Under the pieces are notes generated by a model. The model searched no databases and was not told where the DNA came from. It saw only the letters and a program-made list of their open reading frames with translations. A stretch of DNA of 49,718 nt from Bodo saltans (lineage: Eukaryota > Euglenozoa > Kinetoplastea > Eubodonida > Bodonidae): assembly GCA_001460835.1 (NCBI GenBank), contig CYKH01001076.1, positions 1 to 49,718 on the forward strand, written 5' to 3'. Position numbers and translations under genes: made by a program. Shown piece after piece: positions 29,017 through 38,082 of the stretch; within the stretch, counting starts at the first letter, position 1; each line of letters begins with the position of its first letter.

Positions 29017-31373
29017 ACGAAAATGCAAACTCAGCGTGGACCACCATACGAACCACAGCATTATTGGTTGCATCACGCACTGTGTTACCTCAAGACGTTC
29101 CGCAAAATTTGTTTTTGAGCGAAGCCGCTGCAGGCTCAACAGGCGGTGCAGCAACATCTGATAACACGAACGATGCAGCAGCAGCACATTATTACTCCTC
29201 CCCAGCCGCACAATCTGCGCGTTTATCGTGGGGAGGAGCCGCTGCATCACGCCACGACAGCTCATCAGTGGTGGTCAACACTGTCTTCCTTGAAACACCC
29301 GTAGCCCCAACTGCAGGCATCGCGGCAACAGATTCATCTGGAAATAGCGCAAATAACGTGCGCAACACGATTGTCACCCAGTCGAAAACCAACATGAGCA
29401 ACAACCATCCGACTCAGCGCACGAATAGCCTATCCGTCGAGCACGTACGAAACCCGCTTATTGCTCCCAACACACCAGCTGCTGTGAACACTCACAATGA
29501 TAACAACAACTTCCTTGTCCCTCCCCAAATGCAAGACTTACCGATGGACCCGATGACAGCTTCGAACAACGACGATGATTCCTTCAGTGCTGTAGGGCGC
29601 TCAGTTCCTGCTGCGGCAGTACCTTCACTTGCTCTCGCCTTGACCGACAGCGCAGAGGACTTCGACGTGCAAGATGAGCTCCGAAGGCGCTGGTCTTGGA
29701 TACCGTTATACGAATTCGCTCGGGAAGAGCTTGAGACGCAATTCCGTCAGCGAACATCCAGCCAGAATCCTCTCCATCGACTGATCCTGATTCTGATCGC
29801 CACCTGTGTGGTGTTCATTGGTGTTATCATCAGCAACTTTGTCTTCACTGGCCCTGCTGCTGGTGTTGACACAGCACTGTATCTCGCCTGTGTCGGACTC
29901 GGGGCGAGTCTCATAGGGCTCGCCATTAGTGTTGTGGTTGGCGTGATCATGAAAGTTTTCACTACCATCTCACCAACTGCGTTTCTTATCATCGAGTTGA
30001 TGTTGACGTCACTATTTATTGTCACGGTCGTATTCGCACGGAATACGCTCACCCTCCTTGGAAAAGGAAGTCCGATGTGGTTAGGAATCGTAGTGTTGCT
30101 GAGCATGGTGCGTGATCACAATAACATCTCTGTTCCACAGTTTTGGCTTTTCGACATCACCGTTGGCAGCGTATTTGTTTGGTTAGCGTACGTCACCCAC
30201 CACGACAGCATTCAAGTCGGAATGATCGCCATGGTTGGTTTGTTCGTGATCTTAGAATGTATTTCGAGAGGACTTTTCGATCGTGCACTGCGACACCGCT
30301 TTCTTACCGCAGAGCTATCCCGGCGAATGCAAGAGCAGTTGCTGAAAGACGGCGAGTCACTCGAGGATCTACTTCGACATATGGTACCAAATGAAACGTT
30401 TGCACAGCTTTTCCGACGAACAAGAATCGCCGCGTCTCCGCTGACGGCGATGGTTCTTAATCTACGTGGTGTGCTACCACGCGGTACGTTGTTCTCCACC
30501 AAAGCAGAGGCCATGTCACTACTGCAATTAGTATTCTCACCACGAAAAAGTGGTGGGGAGCAGTGTGGATCTCCTTCTTGGTGGAAGGCTTGTGACACCG
30601 GGCTCTCCATGACAGACAGAGCCTTAAAGGTAGTGAAGGAATCTTGCATTATCAAAACTAGTGGTGATCTCGCACTTATCGTTGATGATAGCTCGCACGA
30701 CGCCACGACACAGGCAATGGTATTACTGCAACTTGTCACTTACATCAGTCACTTTTGTCGCTCAGAGCACCCTGACATTGTGGTTCGTGGCGCTCTCACT
30801 AACGGCACTGTTGTCGGAGCAGTGCTTGGAATTGCCGCGTTGTCGTTTGAGTTCCACGGGGAAGCAGTTACTGTTGGAACTGCACTCCTTCGAGAAGCCC
30901 CCACTGATTGCCTCGTGGTCGCTACCACACGTTTTGTGGAGCTATTGCAGTGGAATTCGTTATTTGGTGAGTCTAGTAGCAGCCGGCTAACCATCCGTGC
31001 AGCGGCGCTGATGGATGACATTCACAAAGGTTTTGACCTTACCGCTCAGTTCGACGAACCCCCTCCACTGGCCCCAGCAGCACCAGTCGTTTCAACTGCT
31101 GTTTCGGCGTCACTCTCGATTTTGCCACCACTACTAACAGCTGAGTTGGCACTACAGCAACAACAAGCACAAGCGACGCAGTCTCCTTTGCTACTGGATG
31201 AGAATGGTGAAGTGAATATCATTTCAGCGATGATGTGCCAACCACCCGCTGCAGTTCAACTCAGGCGAACGAGACTCGTGCGAATTATTGTGCAATGTGT
31301 TCAGCTGTGGCGGCTCCGTGGAATTCAAGCCAAAGTGCCATGCCACATTATTTCACTCGAGGATGCCTCGTGA
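29007..31373 (+). CDS. Membrane adenylyl-cyclase-like protein, second half (six membrane segments plus C2-like domain)
   Basis: A 788-residue frame in the -1 phase relative to the preceding one and overlapping it by ten bases. After about 220 residues of Ala/Ser/Asn-rich linker come six membrane segments (about 29760-30270). A second cyclase-like domain follows, with the entry helix LLRHMVPNETFAQLF, the strand MVLNLRGVL (Asn where the first metal Asp should be), KTSGDLALIV (second Asp kept), and TNGTVVGAVLG...HGEAVTVG. It mirrors the first half in order and spacing. No room exists for a separate polyadenylation and trans-splice site, so both halves probably form one protein of about 1430 residues, joined by a frameshift or separated by a sequencing indel in the G4/T4 runs at 28996-29006. 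Confidence 0.7.
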   Translation: MDLDENANSAWTTIRTTALLVASRTVLPQDVPQNLFLSEAAAGSTGGAATSDNTNDAAAAHYYSSPAAQSARLSWGGAAASRHDSSSVVVNTVFLETPVAPTAGIAATDSSGNSANNVRNTIVTQSKTNMSNNHPTQRTNSLSVEHVRNPLIAPNTPAAVNTHNDNNNFLVPPQMQDLPMDPMTASNNDDDSFSAVGRSVPAAAVPSLALALTDSAEDFDVQDELRRRWSWIPLYEFAREELETQFRQRTSSQNPLHRLILILIATCVVFIGVIISNFVFTGPAAGVDTALYLACVGLGASLIGLAISVVVGVIMKVFTTISPTAFLIIELMLTSLFIVTVVFARNTLTLLGKGSPMWLGIVVLLSMVRDHNNISVPQFWLFDITVGSVFVWLAYVTHHDSIQVGMIAMVGLFVILECISRGLFDRALRHRFLTAELSRRMQEQLLKDGESLEDLLRHMVPNETFAQLFRRTRIAASPLTAMVLNLRGVLPRGTLFSTKAEAMSLLQLVFSPRKSGGEQCGSPSWWKACDTGLSMTDRALKVVKESCIIKTSGDLALIVDDSSHDATTQAMVLLQLVTYISHFCRSEHPDIVVRGALTNGTVVGAVLGIAALSFEFHGEAVTVGTALLREAPTDCLVVATTRFVELLQWNSLFGESSSSRLTIRAAALMDDIHKGFDLTAQFDEPPPLAPAAPVVSTAVSASLSILPPLLTAELALQQQQAQATQSPLLLDENGEVNIISAMMCQPPAAVQLRRTRLVRIIVQCVQLWRLRGIQAKVPCHIISLEDAS

Positions 31374-32090
31374 TTTTTTTGTTATTGCGTCTTTCGCGGC
31401 TTTTTTAACTTCTGTTTTCTTTTTTGGGTGTTCGTTTGTTTGTTTGTGCATTTGCAGCGTAACAGCATTACTCCCCCATGATACCCCAAGGACATAATAT
31501 TCTCAGACATCGGGTAACTCCTACGAAGATTTTTGAAGACTCCTCCTTTCTGCGCTTGCCCCCCATGTGTATTTTTCCGTTAGAGAAGTCCGACGACAAC
31601 AAACTCATCCACTTCGTTCTTCGGTCATTTCTTGCATGATTGTGTCAATTTTGTGCTATTTCTTTGTTTGTGTGTAATTTTTCCATTGTTTGTTGTGTAA
31701 AGTTTGTGCTTGTGCAATTCTCTCCACCGTCTCCCGCTTTGGCAGAATACTTGCATGCGTGACGTGAGTGTTATCACAGAATGAGATGAAAATCTTGCTC
31801 TTTTTTTTTTTTTTTTGTTACGCCTTATTTTCGCTCCAATCCCCCTAGCATGTGATCCAGCTGTTCATTTGACCCCTCCCTCCACTGATACCGCATTTAC
31901 GCAACGAAGAACATAATGAAGGGCGTTATGCAAGATTTCTAACTTATTGCAGTGCAGGTGGAGCTCAAAACACGCTCTAAATGATGAAAATCATCGAGTT
32001 GCGTGTGTTGTTTTTGTTGACTTTCACCACATAAAAAACCAAAAGGCATCATCCGTTTATCAATTGTCCTGTCAATTCCGCTTCGAAGCA
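31374..32090 (+). other. Long intergenic region (717 bases) before the small membrane-protein pair
   Basis: No recognised gene. It holds a T/C-rich tract with AG at 31400-31457, a 53-codon reading frame at 31478-31639 without known similarity, a T run around 31801-31816 and a second pyrimidine tract with AG at 31847-31848 that may be the acceptor for the gene at 32091. Confidence 0.5.
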
Positions 32091-32309
32091 ATGTTTACTC
32101 GCACTATCCGCCGCCTTGCCCCTCGCTCATCAGAGGCCAACACATCTGGCTCGTCAGGTTCCTCGTTCTCGAACGGCCTGGCATTCGTTGGTGTCATGGG
32201 ATTCATCCCCGGCCTCTTCGCGATTAACACCATGTTACCGTCAACCCGCAAGGTGAGCGAGGTCTGGATGTACCAAGGCTCTGACATTCAGAAGGCACGC
32301 GGTCACTAG
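32091..32309 (+). CDS. Small single-span membrane protein, paralogue 1 (probably mitochondrial)
   Basis: A 72-residue protein beginning MFTRTIRRLAPRS, basic and Ser/Thr-rich like a mitochondrial targeting sequence. A SGSSGSS segment follows, then a hydrophobic span (GLAFVGVMGFIPGLFAI), N-x-x-LPSTRKVSEVWMYQGS and a polar end. It shares the same order and motifs with the gene at 32919 (MF-x-RT, SGSSGS, a Gly/Ile-Pro membrane span, PSTR, a V-x-MY-x-GS motif and a C-terminal His). Size and layout resemble small accessory subunits of respiratory complexes or ATP synthase, but I do not recognise the family. The upstream in-frame extension lacks an ATG. Confidence 0.7.
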   Translation: MFTRTIRRLAPRSSEANTSGSSGSSFSNGLAFVGVMGFIPGLFAINTMLPSTRKVSEVWMYQGSDIQKARGH

Positions 32310-32918
32310 TATAACCGCGATGAGTACGTGCGTCATCATCCTCTCCTTTCTGCTCGTCGCGTGCACACAAGAAACCCTCAAACCAACGTACAATCACTCA
32401 AAAAACAAAAAAACAAACAACGAGAAAAAAAACCCCGAACATTTGATTGTTCTCTCAAGCAACTCTTACAAAACGAGCATTTGAATTGGCGGAACTCCTG
32501 ACGTTCATTTTCTGCGATCTCGCAATTCATTTATTGCTCTGGTTGCTGACGCCGGCTCTACAGTTTTGTCAATGTTTGCTTGTGAGAAACAAAAAAAATG
32601 ACGAGTTCCTCCCTCACTCTACATGAACGTCAACGAATTCCCCCATTATCTCTTTTTTGGGGGGGCTGGGATTCTCTCTCTCCTTCACTTGTTTCAGTGA
32701 GCACTCTTAACCACTTTGATGTCAAGAGTGAGCACAAGTATGCAGTCATTTTGCTCTGGCACATTTTTTTTAGAAAAGCAACAACGGCGCCAATCCAAGT
32801 AAATGTAACGAAGTCGCAATAGGTGTTGTTTGTTTGCTGTGCTCGACTTGCCATTTTTCTTTTGTTGTTTTTTTTTTTCGTCAGCCAAGTTACCTAGACT
32901 CCCCCTTTCGAAAAAAAG
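32310..32918 (+). other. Intergenic region between the two small paralogues
   Basis: No credible gene. AT-rich 3' UTR with A runs near 32399-32433, a G7 run near 32661-32667 and a strong T tract leading to the acceptor at 32884. Confidence 0.5.
32851..32884 (+). promoter_or_regulatory. Probable spliced-leader acceptor for paralogue 2
   Basis: A tract of almost pure T with a few C and G residues (32852-32880) ends in TCAG at 32881-32884, 34 bases before ATG 32919. Confidence 0.6.
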
Positions 32919-33152
32919 ATGTTCTCTCGCACCACCGTGAAGCGCTACACCACCCAGGCAGCCACCTCCTTCAACCACAGCGGTTCTAGTGGCAGCACTG
33001 GCCTCAATGTTGCTGCCTTCATCGGAGGTATTATGGTGATTCCCTCAGTCCTCATCGGGTGCAACATCTTCCCCTCCACCCGTCGTCCCTCCCAGGTCCC
33101 AATGTACACTGGCAGTGCCAAGCACGAGGCCAAGTACGGCAAGCAGCACTAA
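32919..33152 (+). CDS. Small single-span membrane protein, paralogue 2 (probably mitochondrial)
   Basis: A 77-residue protein beginning MFSRTTVKRYTTQAATS, again like a mitochondrial targeting sequence. It has SGSSGSTG, a hydrophobic span (VAAFIGGIMVIPSVLIG), then CNIFPSTRRPSQVPMYTGS and a basic His-ending tail. It is clearly a duplicate of the gene at 32091, diverged at most positions but keeping PSTR-x-x-S-x-V-x-MY-x-GS. A strong splice acceptor 34 bases upstream supports expression. Function unknown; a small inner-membrane complex subunit is my inference. Confidence 0.75.
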   Translation: MFSRTTVKRYTTQAATSFNHSGSSGSTGLNVAAFIGGIMVIPSVLIGCNIFPSTRRPSQVPMYTGSAKHEAKYGKQH

Positions 33153-33916
33153 ACGCTAAAATGATGCGCAACATTCCATTTCATTTCGAGATGTTGTGTT
33201 TCGATTTTGTGAAGTGTGAAGTCGTCGTTCTAGTGTTTTTGGGCAGTTCTCAAGGAATAAACCTGGTCAGAGGGTTGGATGTTTTTAACTTCGTGGGTGA
33301 CTGAGACAAAAAAGAGTCACTTTCACCGACAGTATGAACTATATGGAGGAGAGAAAGAGAGCGTTCAGCACATTTCGCGATGTGTTGGTGACCTCTGGCA
33401 TCAGCGCATCGACACGAGAAGGATATATCATGCTCGCTAGTTCTTTTTGAGAATGCTGTTACTTGCTCGGCAACCTGTGTGAAACATTCTTGAAAAATTG
33501 GTTGGCTTATCTCCATCGCATCTCGAAGTCGGTGGCTGTTCACATATTTCCGGAAATATTTGTATGCAAGGGAACGGCAGCTTTTAACTAATGAGCCCAA
33601 AACAGAAAGAGAAATATCCACCCCATCCAAAATCTCTTAAGAATCCCTTATCCACTGCAAGGTGAACACATGAGGAAAATCGGAAGAAACAGTTGATGTC
33701 GAATTGTGAAACAAAAAACCCACTGAGCCAAGAAACCCACTGCAATGTTGAAAAACAAGCAAAAATACTAGTGTTGTAGCATTAGCATGTTCGCGTATTA
33801 CGTACGTTGTTTTACTTGACAAAGATTTCGCTTCAAAAAGAAGAAGAAAAAGAAGTGTTTCTCATTCACTCATACCAAACCGAAACTGCTCCCCCCAAAC
33901 AACGATCAGGTAGGAG
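33153..33916 (+). other. Long intergenic region (764 bases) before the 14-3-3-like gene
   Basis: No supported gene. It contains a perfect 16-base palindrome at 33544-33559. A minus-strand open frame at 33250-33630 has no usable ATG at its beginning and no recognisable similarity. Repeated GAAGAAGAAAAAG-type purine sequence lies at 33838-33854. Confidence 0.5.
33544..33559. repeat. Perfect 16-base palindrome
   Basis: ATATTTCCGGAAATAT equals its own reverse complement. It sits in the middle of the 764-base gene-free stretch. Confidence 0.85.
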
Positions 33917-36900
33917 ATGCTTTTCAGCGGTGCCTCTTCCTCCAAGGTAGGCGGCCTCTCTGCTGGTGATACACTGCTATCTCACTCCCAACAACTCCGC
34001 GCAGAGTTTACATTCCTTCTCCGCGCTCTTGATCAATGTGGCGAAGCAACCTCCAACAGCAGCAGCAGCAGCAGAGGCGATGACGGCGCAGATCAACAAC
34101 GGCGAAGTTCGCCTCAAAGCGGAAGTATCGTTCTATTCTCCTACGCGTTAGAAGTTGCTCTGACGTTAGTACGCTTCGATGTGCTATTGAATCAAGAAGA
34201 GCGAAAACTACTGGTCCACGCTTTTGATCGGCTTCTGCAAGCGGAGCTGAGCAGCTTGCATCGCGTGGAACAACGTCTTCACTACTGTGCAGAGACTGCA
34301 GCATCTCTCCGCCTCCTCAAACAGCGGAGTTTGGTGCTCGATAGCATCGACTGGTTTCACGTGATCGCAAAGTGCTGCGGTTCAAGTTCAGCAGTTCCTC
34401 AATCAAGCTCGATAGATTCCCCAGGTGCCTCCGCGCCTGCCGTCGGTCCAGAGGACACCTCTGCAACCACCACACCATTGTGCGCACCGGCGCCAATTGT
34501 TGGAGAGCCTTTGAGTGCCAACGCAGCCCGCATTTATTCCAATATTCTCGTCAATGGAGTCATCCCACCGTCCGCGTTGCCTTTGTCCTCACCCCCGCCA
34601 TCGAAACAAGGAACTGTTGTCATCGAAACTCCGCTCGCACTTGAATTGAGTGACGCACCACCAACAGCAGCATCAGAGAATGTAGTCGTCGTGACAACAG
34701 ATGATTTTATTGTCCTTGCTGGGAGTGCGAATAGCACCGTCGTTGTGCCGCCTTTCGCAACTACACCGAATTCCCCATCCGTCCTGGCGACGCACGTAGT
34801 AGCGCCACAGTCGTTGCCCAATGTTCGTTTTTCATCAACTCCAGTGTTCCAGCTGACGCCCGCGGTAACGAAGTGGGCCATCGATGCATTCACGCAAGAA
34901 CAATGTCGCGGATCCAATATCGAAAATTACACTCTGACCCAAATGGTCCCTGTTACGTTTCCAACGCATAGGCAACACGACGTGTCGTTCTCGTCGACTT
35001 CCTATTTGGACAGTGTTGGGATTGTGAGGCAACTGCGGGCAACGCTTGTCCCAACCTCAGGTCCGTTTGCCTTGCATCATTCTCACAACGCAACTTCAGG
35101 GGCAGCAGCAAATGCAGCGACAGCAGGAGCTGATCGCCGCACATCGATACGAGACGACGATGAATGTTTTTCCCTCGCCTCCACCGTGAACGATGTGTTG
35201 CCAGCAAACGTAAGTCAGACGCCACCTGCACAGCCAAGCACTACAACTGTAGAGGCGGAGCACCTTGAAATTGTCCGAAGGAACGTCAGCTCAACAGTGA
35301 CAAACAAATCTTTGGGTTTATCTCGCGTCAGTTCACAGCACAGTGTCGATACAATTGGATTCGCTGCGGCCGCAAGGAGTGGCTCCAGCAATGGACTATC
35401 CACAGCGAGTGGGGCGCGGCAAAGCGCAGCAGGCCCCCCTATGGCAACCACAGCTGTTCCTAAACCCACGCAGGCAGCAAGCCGGATCGACGTGACAAGC
35501 TGCAGCCCCGTCTCTGCAGAAGGGCCAGGTGCTCGTCAAAGAGTCGGAAATGCTGCGCCAAAGAAAGAGGTGCTGACGCTACAAGAAGAGTTTGTCTATC
35601 GCATTGTTCAAGCTGCACTACTTCAGCATGACAACCGATGGAGTCATCTTCGGAACACGACAAGTGGCAGCTGCAGCGTTGAGGACGGTGGCGGCCCGGA
35701 TGTTCGAGGAGGAAGCGATGTGTTCGTTGCTCCGACGCTGCGCCCATCGACCTCGTTGGCGAATTACTCTTTTTCATCTGGACGAGTTACGCAGCCCCTT
35801 TGGATGCTTGCATCTGACGAGGTAGTGGCACAAAAGACAGTCAGTACTCCTATTTGTCAAGAGATTGATAACATTCTTGAAAGCATCGAAGCCAGCGTTC
35901 ACACGTTGCTCTCCATGAAAAGACAGCTTCGCAGTGAAATCACGCTGTTGTGCTTCCGCGTGGTAAGCACCGTGGTGGATCTCCTCCTCCCCGCCGCAGA
36001 ATGCCGAGGCAAATCCTTGACAATGTTCTACCGCAAGTGGGTGTGCGATGTGTACCGTGTGCTGTGTCAAGAACACTTGCTGAAAGGCTTTATGTCACTA
36101 GTCCACCGAGCGAAGGTGGGAGGCAGCAGCGGTGCCGCCGCCGCAACAACGTCTGTGCCTTCGTCGTCTGACAACAAACCAGAAATGAAGTCGTTTGGGA
36201 GCAGTAGCAATATGGCAGGGCGGACTTCCCCTCCGCAAACAAATTCACCTCAATTATCAAGGATGCGAAACAGCAACAGCGCCACCGCAATGATCAGCGC
36301 TGCCCTAGGAGGAAGTCTCAATGCAAGTTTGAGCGTGGCGGCTGGGTTATTCCGAAGAAGCAGCGCAACGCCAGCACCGACCCCCACAATGCCAGCAACA
36401 ACATCAGAATTTGGTGTACAGCTCACCTCAGCAACATTGCGAACGAGCAACAGAAGTTTTCTTCGTGACGAAGTTGATCGAGGTGGAACGATCCCCAATT
36501 CATCATTTGACGCCCTTGATGATAGCACCTCAGTATTTCCACCGAACGTTAGTATTGGGGGCGAGAGTGCCGGCAACGGCATTCCATCACTGCTGCCCTT
36601 GACAGACATCGATGCACACGGCAACGGGCGAGGTCCTCTTGGTGAGGAAGCACTCGATGACGCTACAGCCGTTGGGTCGCTCTTTCGAACATTCAGGCGG
36701 CACAACACCGCTACAAACGGCGAGGTCGGTGTCAAGTCACCGATGTCAACCACAACAGCAGGAGGCAATAGCTCTGACCTGAACTACACCACATCATCAG
36801 GTGCTGCTGGGGGTAATGCCCAACAACAAGGTAGTGGAAGCGATAGCAGCAGCAGCGCCGCGGCCCATCAGCCAAGTGCCGTCGCAGTGACATTGTTCCG

Positions 36901-37912
36901 CTCGCTGCACGGGGATCTTTGTGTCCCTCCCACTGGTTGCCTCGGGACACGATTGATGTTTACTCTCCTGAATGGCACTGATGTAACGTCATTCGACTTC
37001 AAAGACACGGATTTAGGAAACACTCAATCAGGGGCAGCAAGCGCATCGCCGCAGCACCGTCATGCCCCACTTAGTCCTCAACTTCATCAGCGATCAAATT
37101 CATCATGCGGCATTGATGTGCTCATGATGCCTCGAAGCCGCACAAATTCTGCTGCCCCAACAGTATCCCCGCCCATCACAAATCTCAATGCCTCGAACAA
37201 CAGCCTCACCCCTCGCGCCCTCTTCCCCAATTCCGCTACGGATGCTGCCATCAGTGGCGCTGTCTCTTCCACAACATCAATTATTGCCATGCCTCATCAT
37301 CATACATTTCGCTACCCCAGTGTACGTAGCGTAGATGATGTGCGAGCGCTGTATGCGGCATTGTTTCAGGACGCTGAAGTTGTGTTGAGTCCCCATGACC
37401 CGCTGCGAGCAGCGATTACGCTGAATTATGCCGAGTTCTTGGCATTAGTAGCAGGAAAACGAGGAGATGCGGCGGACACGATTGCAGGATATCTCGACGA
37501 AGTAGATGCAGAACCTATTCAACCATTCGCCACGCGACAAGTCGATCTCATTGGATCGCCGGCACTTCCATCATCCGTCGCCTCCACTGCGTTGCATCCT
37601 CTCACGCCAACGCCATCCGCTTTTTCTGTCACCAACGTGAGGCGCACAACAGCAGGAACGAATCACGGACTTGGCGCGACAGCAGCAGCAGCAGGAGTAC
37701 CCTCCACAATCACCTCGATGCCACCACAAAGCTCCACGGCAACGATCATGGGCAAGCCCACCTCTGCAGTAGCAGCAATGAATAACAACACACCAATGAC
37801 GCCCATCTGCGACCTGATTCCTTCATGGCAGAACAAAGAAGAAAGAACTCAGTTTGTTGAGCTCGTCGGGCTCTTGAAGTCGGCACTCGCCACACTAGGC
37901 GGCGCTCGCTGA
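33917..37912 (+). CDS. Expanded, divergent 14-3-3-like protein with very large low-complexity insertions
   Basis: A 1331-residue protein, mostly Ser/Ala/Thr-rich and apparently disordered. Separate ordered blocks match consecutive 14-3-3 helices. Residues about 91-120 (LNQEERKLLVHAFDRLL) fit the LSNEERNLLSVAYKNVV helix. Residues 670-720 (LLCFRVVSTVVDLLLPAAE and FYRKWVCDVYRVLCQE) fit the CNDVLxLLDKYLIPNA and FYLKMKGDYYRYLAE helices. Residues 1160-1195 (HDPLRAAITLNYAEFLALV...YLDEVD) fit HPIRLGLALNFSVFYYEIL...AFDEAIAELD. DLIPSW near residue 1300 may be DNLTLW. Of the phosphopeptide-binding residues, the Arg of DYYRY and the Asn of ALNFS remain; Lys49, Arg56 and Tyr128 equivalents are lost. The assignment rests on motif order. 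Normal 14-3-3 proteins are about 250 residues. Confidence 0.55.
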   Translation: MLFSGASSSKVGGLSAGDTLLSHSQQLRAEFTFLLRALDQCGEATSNSSSSSRGDDGADQQRRSSPQSGSIVLFSYALEVALTLVRFDVLLNQEERKLLVHAFDRLLQAELSSLHRVEQRLHYCAETAASLRLLKQRSLVLDSIDWFHVIAKCCGSSSAVPQSSSIDSPGASAPAVGPEDTSATTTPLCAPAPIVGEPLSANAARIYSNILVNGVIPPSALPLSSPPPSKQGTVVIETPLALELSDAPPTAASENVVVVTTDDFIVLAGSANSTVVVPPFATTPNSPSVLATHVVAPQSLPNVRFSSTPVFQLTPAVTKWAIDAFTQEQCRGSNIENYTLTQMVPVTFPTHRQHDVSFSSTSYLDSVGIVRQLRATLVPTSGPFALHHSHNATSGAAANAATAGADRRTSIRDDDECFSLASTVNDVLPANVSQTPPAQPSTTTVEAEHLEIVRRNVSSTVTNKSLGLSRVSSQHSVDTIGFAAAARSGSSNGLSTASGARQSAAGPPMATTAVPKPTQAASRIDVTSCSPVSAEGPGARQRVGNAAPKKEVLTLQEEFVYRIVQAALLQHDNRWSHLRNTTSGSCSVEDGGGPDVRGGSDVFVAPTLRPSTSLANYSFSSGRVTQPLWMLASDEVVAQKTVSTPICQEIDNILESIEASVHTLLSMKRQLRSEITLLCFRVVSTVVDLLLPAAECRGKSLTMFYRKWVCDVYRVLCQEHLLKGFMSLVHRAKVGGSSGAAAATTSVPSSSDNKPEMKSFGSSSNMAGRTSPPQTNSPQLSRMRNSNSATAMISAALGGSLNASLSVAAGLFRRSSATPAPTPTMPATTSEFGVQLTSATLRTSNRSFLRDEVDRGGTIPNSSFDALDDSTSVFPPNVSIGGESAGNGIPSLLPLTDIDAHGNGRGPLGEEALDDATAVGSLFRTFRRHNTATNGEVGVKSPMSTTTAGGNSSDLNYTTSSGAAGGNAQQQGSGSDSSSSAAAHQPSAVAVTLFRSLHGDLCVPPTGCLGTRLMFTLLNGTDVTSFDFKDTDLGNTQSGAASASPQHRHAPLSPQLHQRSNSSCGIDVLMMPRSRTNSAAPTVSPPITNLNASNNSLTPRALFPNSATDAAISGAVSSTTSIIAMPHHHTFRYPSVRSVDDVRALYAALFQDAEVVLSPHDPLRAAITLNYAEFLALVAGKRGDAADTIAGYLDEVDAEPIQPFATRQVDLIGSPALPSSVASTALHPLTPTPSAFSVTNVRRTTAGTNHGLGATAAAAGVPSTITSMPPQSSTATIMGKPTSAVAAMNNNTPMTPICDLIPSWQNKEERTQFVELVGLLKSALATLGGAR
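34057..34074 (+). repeat. (CAG)6 microsatellite in coding sequence
   Basis: Six CAG units read as AGC codons, giving a Ser run near the N-terminus of the 14-3-3-like protein. Confidence 0.85.
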
Positions 37913-38045
37913 TACGTTATCATGTGTCAATGCAACCTCAATCACACCACGTTATCGAGATGGTAAAACAATCACAAACAACACAAAGTGACACATCAAC
38001 CACACGGGGAATGAGTAAAATCATCATTGTGTCATGTCACATCAG

Positions 38046-38079
38046 TTTTTGTTTCATTCTCCTTTTCACACAAAAAAAG
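38046..38079 (+). promoter_or_regulatory. Probable spliced-leader acceptor for the LDLa-domain gene
   Basis: A T/C-rich tract (38046-38067), then an A run and AG at 38078-38079, a few bases before ATG 38083. It supports the short start over ATG 37930. Confidence 0.5.
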
Positions 38080-38082
38080 AAG

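Noticed and set aside
33250-33630. 126-codon minus-strand frame in the intergenic region
   Set aside because: It opens with TTG and has no ATG until mid-frame, no recognisable motif, and lies opposite to all other genes.
31374-33916. tRNA or small RNA genes in the longer intergenic gaps
   Set aside because: No cloverleaf-like arrangement or B-box motif was recognised on reading either strand; a tRNAscan or Infernal run would be decisive.
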